Below, one piece after another: positions 1 to 6,159 of a stretch of DNA of 10,639 nucleotides. The notes beneath the pieces are model-generated. The model was not told the DNA's origin, did not search any database, and was given only the letters and a program-made list of their open reading frames with translations. Position numbers and translations under genes: made by a program. Source of the stretch: Lachnospiraceae bacterium UBA7012 (lineage in GTDB: Bacteria; Bacillota; Clostridia; Lachnospirales; Lachnospiraceae); contig DJXE01000014.1 of NCBI GenBank assembly GCA_002449595.1, positions 1 through 10,639 on the forward strand. Direction: 5' to 3'. Position 1 is the stretch's first letter, and the number at the start of each line of letters is the position of its first letter.

Positions 1-76
1 TTTGAAATAAGAAAGCGGCAGGATGCAGACCATGAACGGGAAGAGAATCTTACTGGTATGTAGAGGAACTGACTGA

Positions 77-181
77 GTTTCTGCCGCAGGTCACGACCTT
101 GACCTGTTCGGCTTTGAACTCACGGAGGAAGTGGTGGCGATCAGTGCCTTGGACCGGGGTGAAAAGCACGATTGGTATTGA
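77..181 (+). pseudogene. Decayed 3' end of an aldo/keto reductase gene
   Basis: The frame ending at the TGA at 179-181 reads DLFGFELTEE, then ALDRGEKHDWY. This resembles the C-terminal tail of AKR5-type aldo/keto reductases, which typically read DxFDFELTxEEMAAIxALD before a short end. The same frame has a TGA at 74-76 and a TAA at 8-10, and I see no AKR-like sequence further upstream in any frame. Only about 25 recognisable residues survive. An intrinsic terminator starts 14 bases after the stop, as expected for a gene end. The call rests on family resemblance by eye. It could instead be the end of an interrupted gene whose body lies left of the window. Confidence 0.5.
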
Positions 182-195
182 GAAAAACTGTGAAA

Positions 196-230
196 AGAGT
201 ATTCGGCAGCTTTGCCGGGTGCTCTTTTTT
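196..230 (+). terminator. Intrinsic terminator after the AKR remnant
   Basis: A 12-bp stem (196-207 with 214-225, including several G-T pairs) closes a six-base AGCTTT loop. It runs into a six-T tract at 225-230. It lies just after the stop of the aldo/keto reductase remnant and insulates the thioesterase gene that starts at 354. Confidence 0.85.
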
Positions 231-353
231 GCTTCAGGATACTAAAAAGTCCTTGACTTTTCGTTTCCGGACTGGCGGTTTTGGGCTTGTTCTGATAAGC
301 TTTTTCGGGTAGTACTGATCAAATAATGGTAATAAAGCGAGGAAGATGTCACG

Positions 354-758
354 ATGGGGACATTCAAAACACTTGATGAAGTGCGTGAACATTTCAGGAA
401 CGACCGTTTTGCCACAGAAAACGGCATGGAGGTCGACGAGTTCGGAGAGAATTACTGCCGTTGCAGCGTCAGGCTTACAGAGCGCCACAAAAATGCTTAC
501 GGCGGTGTAATGGGAGGCGTGATCTTTACCCTCGCTGACTTCGCCCTGGCTGTGGTAGCCAACAACATTCACTGCCTTTCCGTCGCGCAGCAGGTGAGCA
601 TCAACTATCTCAGCGCCCCGAAGGGCACTGTCCTGTACGCGGATGCTGAATGCATCAAGAACGGCCGGACCACCTCAACGATCCAGGTCAAAGTCAGCGA
701 TGATACCGGCCGCGACGTTGCCTTATTTGTGGGATCCGTCTTTAAACTGAACGCGTAA
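354..758 (+). CDS. PaaI-family hotdog-fold acyl-CoA thioesterase
   Basis: A 134-residue cytoplasmic protein with the length and layout of a single-hotdog PaaI/YbgC-like thioesterase, which hydrolyses acyl-CoA (often aromatic) thioesters. The signature is at residues 47-62: N47, the GGVMGG loop (50-55), then FTLAD with D62. N47 and D62 match the Asn and Asp positions used by PaaI enzymes. The residue before the second GG is Met53, where many members have His. The late strand 'VSINYLSAPKG' (81-91) is also typical of the fold. The ATG at 354 follows GAGGAAG (339-345) by eight bases. The gene appears monocistronic, between the terminator at 196-230 and a new promoter near 821. The substrate cannot be told from sequence; no phenylacetate genes are nearby. 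Confidence 0.88.
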   Translation: MGTFKTLDEVREHFRNDRFATENGMEVDEFGENYCRCSVRLTERHKNAYGGVMGGVIFTLADFALAVVANNIHCLSVAQQVSINYLSAPKGTVLYADAECIKNGRTTSTIQVKVSDDTGRDVALFVGSVFKLNA

Positions 759-782
759 GGCCGGACCGCGCACCTCGTTCAG

Positions 783-826
783 CTGATGCGTAGGCATCAG
801 GCCTGATCGATTTTATATAGTATAAT
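783..826 (+). promoter_or_regulatory. Promoter with perfect -10 and a palindrome at the -35 position
   Basis: TATAAT lies at 821-826. The hexamer 17 bases upstream (798-803, CAGGCC) does not resemble TTGACA. It sits inside a perfect 12-bp palindrome, ATCAGGCCTGAT (796-807). The left half of that palindrome also pairs with CTGATGC at 783-789, giving a 7-bp hairpin with a GTAG loop. The start of transcription would fall near 833. This supports the ATG at 894 over the in-frame GTG at 843 as the start of the next gene. The arrangement suggests a promoter that needs or is blocked by a bound protein; that part is inference. Confidence 0.55.
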
Positions 827-893
827 TGTTGGTGGAAAATCAGTGCTGTTCGGACAATTGTCACGAGCATTCAACCGCCGGGGGAGCCTGCCG

Positions 894-1739
894 ATGGTTA
901 TAGACGTTATCAGAAATAAAAGAGGACTCAGCAGGGCACTTCTGTGCCTGTTCCTCATAATGCTTCTGGCAGTCGCACTGCCCGGCCGTGGACAGTGCGC
1001 GGAGATTTCTGCAATCTCCACTGAGGAAATTACAACCCCCGCAGAAGACACCACCCCCACCGAACAAAAAACCCTCCCCGACGGCACCGCCGGCAGCGTC
1101 ATCATGGATGCCGCAGCGCTGTTCTTCATGAGCGGGATCCTGATCTACACCGCCTTGTATCGGAAGCGCGGGAGGTTGGACGATAAGCTTTTCTTTGGGA
1201 TGGTGCTGACGAATATGGCGCTGGCAGCGTCGGACGCGACCGCGTACCTGCTCGAGGGCAGGGCGTTTACCGAAGCGGGGAAGATGATCGTCGCGTGCAA
1301 CGTGGTCTTCTATGCCGCGTTTGAGATCTTTCCGTATCTGTTTCTGCTGTTTCTGGACTTCCGGGTGCGGAAGGAGCCGGAGCATGTCCGCAAGAGCAGC
1401 GTCCTGTACTGCATCCCCGCCCTCGTCATCGTTGTGCTGCTTCTGCTCAACCTGAGGACGGGCTGGCTCTACTCCGTGTCGAAGAACAACATCTACCACA
1501 CCGGCCCGTATAACGACGTCGTGTTCCTGCCGGTGGCTGTTTACAGCGTCCTCATTCTGGCGAAACTGTACCGCATCGACCGCCGCCTGACCCTGCTCGG
1601 CATCATCCTGATCCTGGCGCGGGTGGGCTTCGGCTTCTGGTTCCGGAGCATCTCGTCGACGGCGATGACGTACACGCTGTTCCTCGTCGCGACGCACATC
1701 GTCGTCATGAACCGGACGATCAAGGAGGAAGTGCTATGA
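894..1739 (+). CDS. Stand-alone polytopic (7TM-type) membrane sensor-like protein
   Basis: A 281-residue membrane protein with no soluble enzymatic domain. Residues 1-14 are basic, 15-30 strongly hydrophobic, and 'GQCAE' at 33-37 could be a cleavage site, although Gln at -3 is not ideal. A Thr/Glu-rich linker (37-67) follows, then about seven hydrophobic segments (roughly 70-88, 99-120, 129-155, 168-187, 208-226, 232-250, 256-274). The protein ends nine residues later, where related proteins attach a GGDEF or phosphatase domain. The topology matches the N-terminal 7TM region of the next gene's product, so the two look like paralogous sensor modules. The ATG at 894 is preceded by GGGGGAG (880-886, seven-base spacing). 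An in-frame GTG at 843 is possible but lies only about 10 bases from the predicted transcript start. The stop overlaps the next start (ATGA). The ligand is unknown. Confidence 0.75.
   Translation: MVIDVIRNKRGLSRALLCLFLIMLLAVALPGRGQCAEISAISTEEITTPAEDTTPTEQKTLPDGTAGSVIMDAAALFFMSGILIYTALYRKRGRLDDKLFFGMVLTNMALAASDATAYLLEGRAFTEAGKMIVACNVVFYAAFEIFPYLFLLFLDFRVRKEPEHVRKSSVLYCIPALVIVVLLLLNLRTGWLYSVSKNNIYHTGPYNDVVFLPVAVYSVLILAKLYRIDRRLTLLGIILILARVGFGFWFRSISSTAMTYTLFLVATHIVVMNRTIKEEVL
1722..1739 (+). promoter_or_regulatory. Strong ribosome binding site and ATGA stop/start overlap
   Basis: AAGGAGGAA at 1722-1730 lies inside the last codons of the upstream membrane gene, five bases before the ATG at 1736. 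The ATG overlaps the upstream TGA (1737-1739). The two proteins are therefore probably translationally coupled and made in related amounts. Confidence 0.9.
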
Positions 1740-3592
1740 GTATCCTTGGCGAAGCCGTTGTTTCATGCTATGCCGATGCGGTGGCGTTTCTTGTTGCGAT
1801 GCTGCTTTTGCTGCTCTCTGAGCCGGTCCGGGGCAGGGAAAGCGATTCCCTGCGCATCTTCTTCCTGCTCGACCTGCTCGTCGCGATCGAGAGCGTGGTC
1901 TGCTTTGTCACAAACGCGATGTACATGCATCCGGCGCCGTGGTGCCACACGGTCGCGGTGGTCGGCCGGACGGTCTGGGAGAGCATCGTCCTGTGGCTCA
2001 ACGCGCTCTGGCTTCTTTACGTCTATCTCAAGCTTTACGGCTCGGAGAAAAGGAATCTGTCCGCCTTCCTCCTGACTGTCTCACCGATCGTCATATTGCA
2101 GGCGGCGCTCATCGTCAACCTTTTCACGGGCTTTGCATTCACATATTCCGCGGAAAACCGCTTCCGCCCGACGCCGTACATCTTTGTGATCTACCTGATC
2201 GAATTCCTGTATTTCAGCTTCTCGGCGCTCATCGTCCGCCGCTTTGACCAGAAGGCGGGAAAGATCAGATTCCTGAGCGTCACACCCATGATCGTGTCGG
2301 TGTTTGGATTCTCGGCGGTACAGTTTTTCCTGCCCTATCATATCGGTGTGATCGGGTTCGCGATCGGCATCACGCTGCTGTACTTCTCGATGATGGGCGA
2401 GATCCACTACGTCGACGCGGAGTCCGGCCTGTACAATAAAGGGTATCTGGCCTACCTCTTCGACCTCGCGATCGCGGGGAAAAACGACGCGCGCAGCGCC
2501 CTCATCATCGAGGCGGACGGGAATATTTCCGCCTGCTGCGGGATCCTGCGCGACGTGCTGCACCGCAACGGTGACGTGATCCGGACGGAGGACAGAAGAT
2601 TTCTGATGTTTTCCGGGACGGACAGCCGGTCCACGATGCAGTATTACTCGTCGCTGGTCGAGGAGTCGGTGGAGAAGTTTGTCGCAGAGCACCCGGACGA
2701 GAAGGCGGCGATCGTGGTGCGGTGCCGCATGCGGGCGCCCGGCGAGGACGCGTTCACCTTCCTGCGCACCGTGACCGATGAAAAGGACTCCGGCGACGAG
2801 ATGCGCGGTATCGTGTCCATGATGACGGAGCTGGACCGGCTGGACAAGGAGCTGAAGCTGGCTTCCGACATCCAGACCAACATGCTGCCGATGGTCTTTC
2901 CCCCGTTCCCGGAGCGGACGGAATTCGACCTCTACGCCGCGACCGCTCCGGCGAAGGAGGTCGGCGGCGACTTCTACGATTTCTTCCTGGTCGATCAGGA
3001 TTACCTGGCGCTCGTGATCGCCGACGTCTCGGGAAAAGGTATACCGGCCGCCCTCTTCATGATGGTCTCCAAGACGCTGATCAAGAACCAGATGATGAGC
3101 GGACAGGACCCGGCGTCCGCGATCGAGTGGGTGAACCGGCAGCTCTGCGAGCGCAATTCCTCGATGATGTTCGTCACGGTGTGGCTCGCGCTGATCGAGA
3201 TCTCGACCGGCAAGTGCCTCGTCTGCAACGCGGGGCATGAAAATCCCGTCATTCGGCGCGACGGCGGCGATTTTGAGGTTCTCAAGTACAAGCACGGAAT
3301 GTTCATCGGCGTCAAGAGCGAGGCAAAGTACAGCAACCGCGAAGTCGAGCTGCATCCCGGGGACTGCGTGTTCGTCTACACGGACGGCGTGCCGGAGGCG
3401 GTGAATGCGGAGAATAAGATGTTTGGGGAGAAGCGGCTTGCGGAGACGCTGAACCAGGATCCCGCGGCCGCACCGGACGAACTGATCCGCCGTGTGCGTG
3501 AGGCGGTGGATAGTTATGCGGGCAGTACGCAGCAGTTAGATGATATTACGATGCTCTGCCTGAGGTATGTCGGCAGCGGGGAGAAGGAATAA
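1736..3592 (+). CDS. 7TM sensor with degenerate GGDEF-like domain and SpoIIE/RsbU-type PP2C phosphatase
   Basis: A 618-residue membrane-bound protein phosphatase. Residues 1-220 contain about seven hydrophobic segments. Residues 226-345 follow a GGDEF-like pattern: 'DAESGLYNKGYL' matches the usual D-xx-TGLxNR opening. At the signature, however, R283 is followed by TEDRR (284-288) and then F289, so GGDEF is lost and cyclase activity is not expected. A helical linker (360-385) ends in 'ASDIQTNMLP', the typical lead-in to RsbU/SpoIIE phosphatases. The PP2C domain (about 390-613) keeps its metal-binding motifs: GGDFYD (410-415), ADVSGKG (429-435), NAGHENP (498-504), YTDG (548-551) and LDD (601-603). 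Family knowledge says such enzymes dephosphorylate STAS-domain anti-anti-sigma factors such as SpoIIAA or RsbV. No STAS or anti-sigma gene is in the window. Membrane input from this protein and its coupled upstream partner probably controls the phosphatase. Confidence 0.9.
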   Translation: MSILGEAVVSCYADAVAFLVAMLLLLLSEPVRGRESDSLRIFFLLDLLVAIESVVCFVTNAMYMHPAPWCHTVAVVGRTVWESIVLWLNALWLLYVYLKLYGSEKRNLSAFLLTVSPIVILQAALIVNLFTGFAFTYSAENRFRPTPYIFVIYLIEFLYFSFSALIVRRFDQKAGKIRFLSVTPMIVSVFGFSAVQFFLPYHIGVIGFAIGITLLYFSMMGEIHYVDAESGLYNKGYLAYLFDLAIAGKNDARSALIIEADGNISACCGILRDVLHRNGDVIRTEDRRFLMFSGTDSRSTMQYYSSLVEESVEKFVAEHPDEKAAIVVRCRMRAPGEDAFTFLRTVTDEKDSGDEMRGIVSMMTELDRLDKELKLASDIQTNMLPMVFPPFPERTEFDLYAATAPAKEVGGDFYDFFLVDQDYLALVIADVSGKGIPAALFMMVSKTLIKNQMMSGQDPASAIEWVNRQLCERNSSMMFVTVWLALIEISTGKCLVCNAGHENPVIRRDGGDFEVLKYKHGMFIGVKSEAKYSNREVELHPGDCVFVYTDGVPEAVNAENKMFGEKRLAETLNQDPAAAPDELIRRVREAVDSYAGSTQQLDDITMLCLRYVGSGEKE

Positions 3593-4000
3593 GACCGGCG
3601 AGATCCGGATGGCACAGCCTGAAGGATGCTGTCGGAGCGCCGCACAGTGCGGCTTGTGCGCCCCTCGGTCTGAATGATTGGCAGTAAATCAATAATAATG
3701 TCATAAAAAGGCGGCGCACGGAGTGATCCGTGCGCCGTCGGGCATGAAACCGAACTTCCGCCCGCGGAAGGCGGGGCCCTCCGCAAGTTTTCGACAGATG
3801 CCAGGAGGCTCACAATGTGAGCTGCAATGGCTTGCTCCACCTTGTACAATTACGCCGGAAAATAACAGAAAAAATAACGAAATAACTATTACGCTGAACT
3901 TTTACCGGGTCACTCGATGAGTGAAAAAATAGGGGTGGCGTCTGTCCGGAAATTATTCGATATTTGATCTCAAATAGCAGGCCTGCTGTGTGAATATGTT
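3593..4000. other. Hairpin-rich intergenic region without a convincing gene
   Basis: About 400 bases between the convergent phosphatase gene and the minus-strand gene. It holds several inverted repeats: GCCGCA/TGCGGC near 3642-3656, the 13-bp minus-strand terminator stem (3710-3739), CTTCCG/CGGAAG (3755-3770) and GCTCAC/GTGAGC (3808-3822). An A-rich stretch with repeated ATAAC follows (about 3860-3895). I found no good plus-strand terminator for the phosphatase operon: its hairpins lack a following T run. An open frame at 3723-3920 starts inside the terminator stem and has no family resemblance. The minus-strand mRNA would run through 3740-4000 as a long 3' untranslated region. Confidence 0.6.
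3705..3739 (-). terminator. Intrinsic terminator for minus-strand transcription
   Basis: On the minus strand a 13-bp GC-rich stem (3739-3727 with 3722-3710, one G-T pair) with a four-base loop is followed directly by TTTTT (3709-3705). No T run follows on the plus strand, so the direction is clear. It lies 261 bases past the stop of the minus-strand gene at 4001-4504. Confidence 0.85.
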
Positions 4001-4504
4001 CTATAGTTCGATCTCGAACTCCACCGTGTTGTTGAGAAGATCAAGCGCGGTCTGGATATTTCTGATCTCTTCGGCGAGCTTCTCGGCCTCGACTCTCACT
4101 TCTTCGATATCAAAGTTTGCATAGTCGTAGTCAATAATTGTAGAAGAGCCGTAATGCCCGCAGCGCTGCTTCGGAAGCCGCGATGACATCGAGGCGAGCT
4201 TCGCCTGGCGCGCCCGCAGCTGCGGCATGTAGACGAGCACCTGGTCGATCGTCATGGCATATCCGGGCAGGACGGTCTCGGAATTGAACACGTTGATCGC
4301 GTGCTTCACCTTTCGGATCTTTGCCAAGGTCTCCATCACCTTTTCCTGTGTCTTCCGGAAATCGTACGCGGGCCGCAGCGACTCCACATCTTCCGTGTTC
4401 GCAACCACAAAAGTACTGGTGAGGGTCTCCGCCCGCTCCAGCTGCGCCTGCTCGTTCATCAGCTTCTTGAGCAGCTTGTTTGCCTGTGCGGATGTGTATT
4501 TCAT
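4001..4504 (-). CDS. Conserved-looking helical protein of unknown function
   Basis: A 167-residue soluble protein starting MKYTSAQANK. The ATG at 4504-4502 is preceded by AGGAGGAG with ideal spacing. The open frame continues back to 4687, but none of its earlier ATGs has a usable binding site, so the longer form is unlikely. The sequence is charged and mostly helical: residues 1-28 and 130-160 look like long amphipathic helices that could pair as a hairpin or coiled coil. The middle carries 'RPAYDFRKTQ' (44-53), 'KVKHAINVFN' (65-74) and 'MTIDQVLVYMPQL' (84-96). I have an impression of similar unnamed proteins in other Firmicutes but cannot name a family. There are no membrane segments, signal peptide or catalytic motifs. 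It is monocistronic, with its terminator at 3705-3739. Confidence 0.82.
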   Translation of the reverse strand: MKYTSAQANKLLKKLMNEQAQLERAETLTSTFVVANTEDVESLRPAYDFRKTQEKVMETLAKIRKVKHAINVFNSETVLPGYAMTIDQVLVYMPQLRARQAKLASMSSRLPKQRCGHYGSSTIIDYDYANFDIEEVRVEAEKLAEEIRNIQTALDLLNNTVEFEIEL

Positions 4505-4694
4505 ATTCTCCTCCTGATACATAAATGCTATTGCCTGTCTGTACTGCCGCTCCATTCCTTTCAGATACCGCGGCTTGGTTCTGCCTGGATCCATGTGGAT
4601 GATCTTTTTCTCATTCAAATTAAGAGTACCCGAAATGCGGGAAAAAGTCATCTGCCGCAATCGCGGGGAGATGGATGTCTCTTCCACGGCGTTT

Positions 4695-4724
4695 TGATAT
4701 AATGTATTTACCTGAGTTCAACAA
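4695..4724. promoter_or_regulatory. Extended -10 promoter (plus), with a possible overlapping minus promoter
   Basis: On the plus strand TGATATAAT (4695-4703) is a perfect extended -10 (TGn-TATAAT) with no clear -35, which extended -10 promoters can tolerate. Transcription would start near 4710, giving a leader of about 138 bases before the zinc-ribbon gene at 4848. On the minus strand TTGTTG (4724-4719) and TATATC (4701-4696) are 17 bases apart and could drive the gene at 4504, with a leader of about 190 bases. The plus promoter is the better supported; the minus one is weak. Confidence 0.6.
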
Positions 4725-4847
4725 CTGGGAGCCGGGAAGAAAAACCGATACAAGCCAATTCTGTGCGACATGAAAAAGCAGTTATGAAACAACGCGAAGC
4801 GGCGCAGATGCCAGGGGGGCAGCGAGCCGCAGAAGTGGGGGATTACG

Positions 4848-5261
4848 ATGAGCGAACAGAATGACAAGGTGACATGTCCCTACTGTGGGGCGGCCGTTCG
4901 GATCACGGGGACGAGCAGAGCGGTCCTTTGCCCGGTCTGCAAGCGGTCTTTCGCGAAGCCTACCATGCAGAAAAAGGCGACGGACCTCTTCCGCGACGGA
5001 GAGACGGACAAGGAATTCCGCGACGCCATGAAGAAAGTGACGAAGGAAGCGGGATTTGAGGAGTACGACGAAAACGCAAAGAACGTCGGGGTCGACGACG
5101 AGCGGAAAGAGAAGCTTCTTTCGCAGCTGAAAGAAAACCGGGAAGAGCTGCACAGGAGCAGCGTCGAAGACAAGGCAGCAGGCGGAATGAACCGCCTGGC
5201 GCTCATCGCCGGCATCATCGCGGCGGCGGTCGTGATCATTCTGCTGATCGTCCTGCTGTGA
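4848..5261 (+). CDS. Tail-anchored zinc-ribbon membrane protein
   Basis: A 137-residue protein with an N-terminal zinc ribbon and a C-terminal membrane anchor. Two CPxC knuckles, C10-PY-C13 and C28-PV-C31, form a four-cysteine zinc site. A charged helical middle (about 40-110, rich in Lys, Glu and Asp) follows. Residues 115-137 form one very hydrophobic segment running to the last residue (ending IILLIVLL), so the protein is anchored by its tail with the zinc ribbon in the cytoplasm. The ATG at 4848 follows a GGGGGA site (4837-4842). Small zinc ribbons of this kind often mediate protein or nucleic-acid contacts, but the partner here is not evident. It is the first gene of the unit that continues to 5994. 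Confidence 0.8.
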   Translation: MSEQNDKVTCPYCGAAVRITGTSRAVLCPVCKRSFAKPTMQKKATDLFRDGETDKEFRDAMKKVTKEAGFEEYDENAKNVGVDDERKEKLLSQLKENREELHRSSVEDKAAGGMNRLALIAGIIAAAVVIILLIVLL

Positions 5262-5382
5262 GCGGAGCGCGGCATAGAAAGCTGCATACCGCTTCATCCA
5301 TCGTGAGTATGCATGGTGCAAAAGAAAAGGGCGCTCTCTTCACGATGAGGTGACTTGGAAACAGGAGAAAAAGGAGCCATGA

Positions 5383-5994
5383 ATGGCATCATTAGACTAT
5401 AAGTATGTTGAACTGATCGAGATCAAGCAGTCAGACGGCGAAAAGATCGAAGAGGACAGCTGGAAGCAGTGGTACGTCGGGAAGCAGGGCCTGTGCGAGG
5501 TGAGGACTTCCGAGAATCTGCACCCGGGCAAGTCCTCGATCAAGCTGTGGGTCGACAACGGCAAGGAATACCAGTGGCTCCAGACGACGTTCGGCGAGCT
5601 GATCGAAGGCAACAAGAGCCTTTATCTGCAGACGCGCAAGAGCGTGTACCGCTTCCGCGACATCTCCGAGGACAAGATCTCGGACGACCGCGTGGTGTTC
5701 CCTGCGCTGACGAGAGCGCTGAAGGCGCTCGGCGCGGCGGGCTATTCCGTCGGCGAAGTGAAGGACAACGCGCTCTGCATCCTCTGGGATAACGACGGCT
5801 ATGAAGTCTTCTACGAGAGCCAGGGCGGAAAGCTCGGGAGAAAAACGTATGTCAAACTCCTCCCGGCTGTCGCCAACTTCTTTGCGAGGATGTCGAGAAC
5901 GCAGGGGTTCGATCAGACGACCATGTATCTGTGCCTCGATGAAGCACTGAAATACGGCGCTGAGAGGAAAATGCATTTCAACACGGAATCATGA
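5383..5994 (+). CDS. Unrecognised 203-residue soluble protein
   Basis: The ATG at 5383 follows AAGGAG (5371-5376) by six bases. An out-of-frame ATG at 5379 opens only seven codons. The protein has no signal peptide or membrane segment. Residues 1-95 look strand-rich ('KYVELIEIK', 'KQWYVGKQGLCEV', 'KSLYLQTRKSVYRF'). A helical stretch starts near 105 ('VFPALTRALKALGAAGYSVGE'). Another strand pair lies at 130-145 ('CILWDNDGYEVFYES'), then a helical C-terminus. I do not recognise the family and see no catalytic motif. It lies 121 bases after the zinc-ribbon gene, with no clear promoter or terminator between, and is followed by a strong terminator, so the two probably share a transcript. Confidence 0.82.
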   Translation: MASLDYKYVELIEIKQSDGEKIEEDSWKQWYVGKQGLCEVRTSENLHPGKSSIKLWVDNGKEYQWLQTTFGELIEGNKSLYLQTRKSVYRFRDISEDKISDDRVVFPALTRALKALGAAGYSVGEVKDNALCILWDNDGYEVFYESQGGKLGRKTYVKLLPAVANFFARMSRTQGFDQTTMYLCLDEALKYGAERKMHFNTES

Positions 5995-6030
5995 CGCATC
6001 CAGGCGGATGTGATCCGCGGCAAGAAAAAG

Positions 6031-6068
6031 TATCGCCTGCCGACGACAAACGGCAGGCGATATTTCTT
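6031..6068. terminator. Bidirectional intrinsic terminator between convergent genes
   Basis: A perfect 12-bp stem, TATCGCCTGCCG (6031-6042) with its complement (6051-6062), has an eight-base loop. On the plus strand it is followed by TTTCTT, ending the 4848-5994 unit. On the minus strand it is followed by CTTTTTCTT, ending the aldo/keto reductase gene at 6160-7155. Confidence 0.88.
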
Positions 6069-6159
6069 GAGCTATAAAATTTCAATCACTTTGAATCCAG
6101 ATCAGATCTTCAGCACGCTTCATAGTGGCGCGACGATCGCAGCAAACCAGCATCATCTA

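Noticed and set aside
843..893. GTG start for the first membrane protein
   Set aside because: The predicted transcript start near 833 leaves too little leader, and the ATG at 894 has GGGGGAG at good spacing and gives a normal signal-like N-terminus.
2081..3355. Long minus-strand open frame (424 codons) opposite the phosphatase gene
   Set aside because: It is the antisense shadow of a GC-rich gene. The protein is dominated by Arg, His, Asp and Val, has no recognisable domain, and the opposite strand has clear PP2C motifs.
3723..3920. Small plus-strand open frame (65 codons)
   Set aside because: It starts inside the minus-strand terminator stem, has no ribosome binding site and its product shows no family features.
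4505..4687. N-terminal extension of the minus-strand helical protein
   Set aside because: The ATGs at 4687, 4594 and 4555 lack properly spaced ribosome binding sites, whereas AGGAGGAG sits just before the ATG at 4504.
3795..4818. Direct repeat CAGATGCCAGG at 3795-3805 and 4805-4815
   Set aside because: Several 11-base matches are expected by chance in a 10-kb window, and the flanks diverge quickly.
5284..5314. TGCATAC / GTATGCA inverted repeat between the zinc-ribbon gene and the next gene
   Set aside because: Only 7 bp with a loop of about 17 bases and no T run; too weak to call a terminator or operator.
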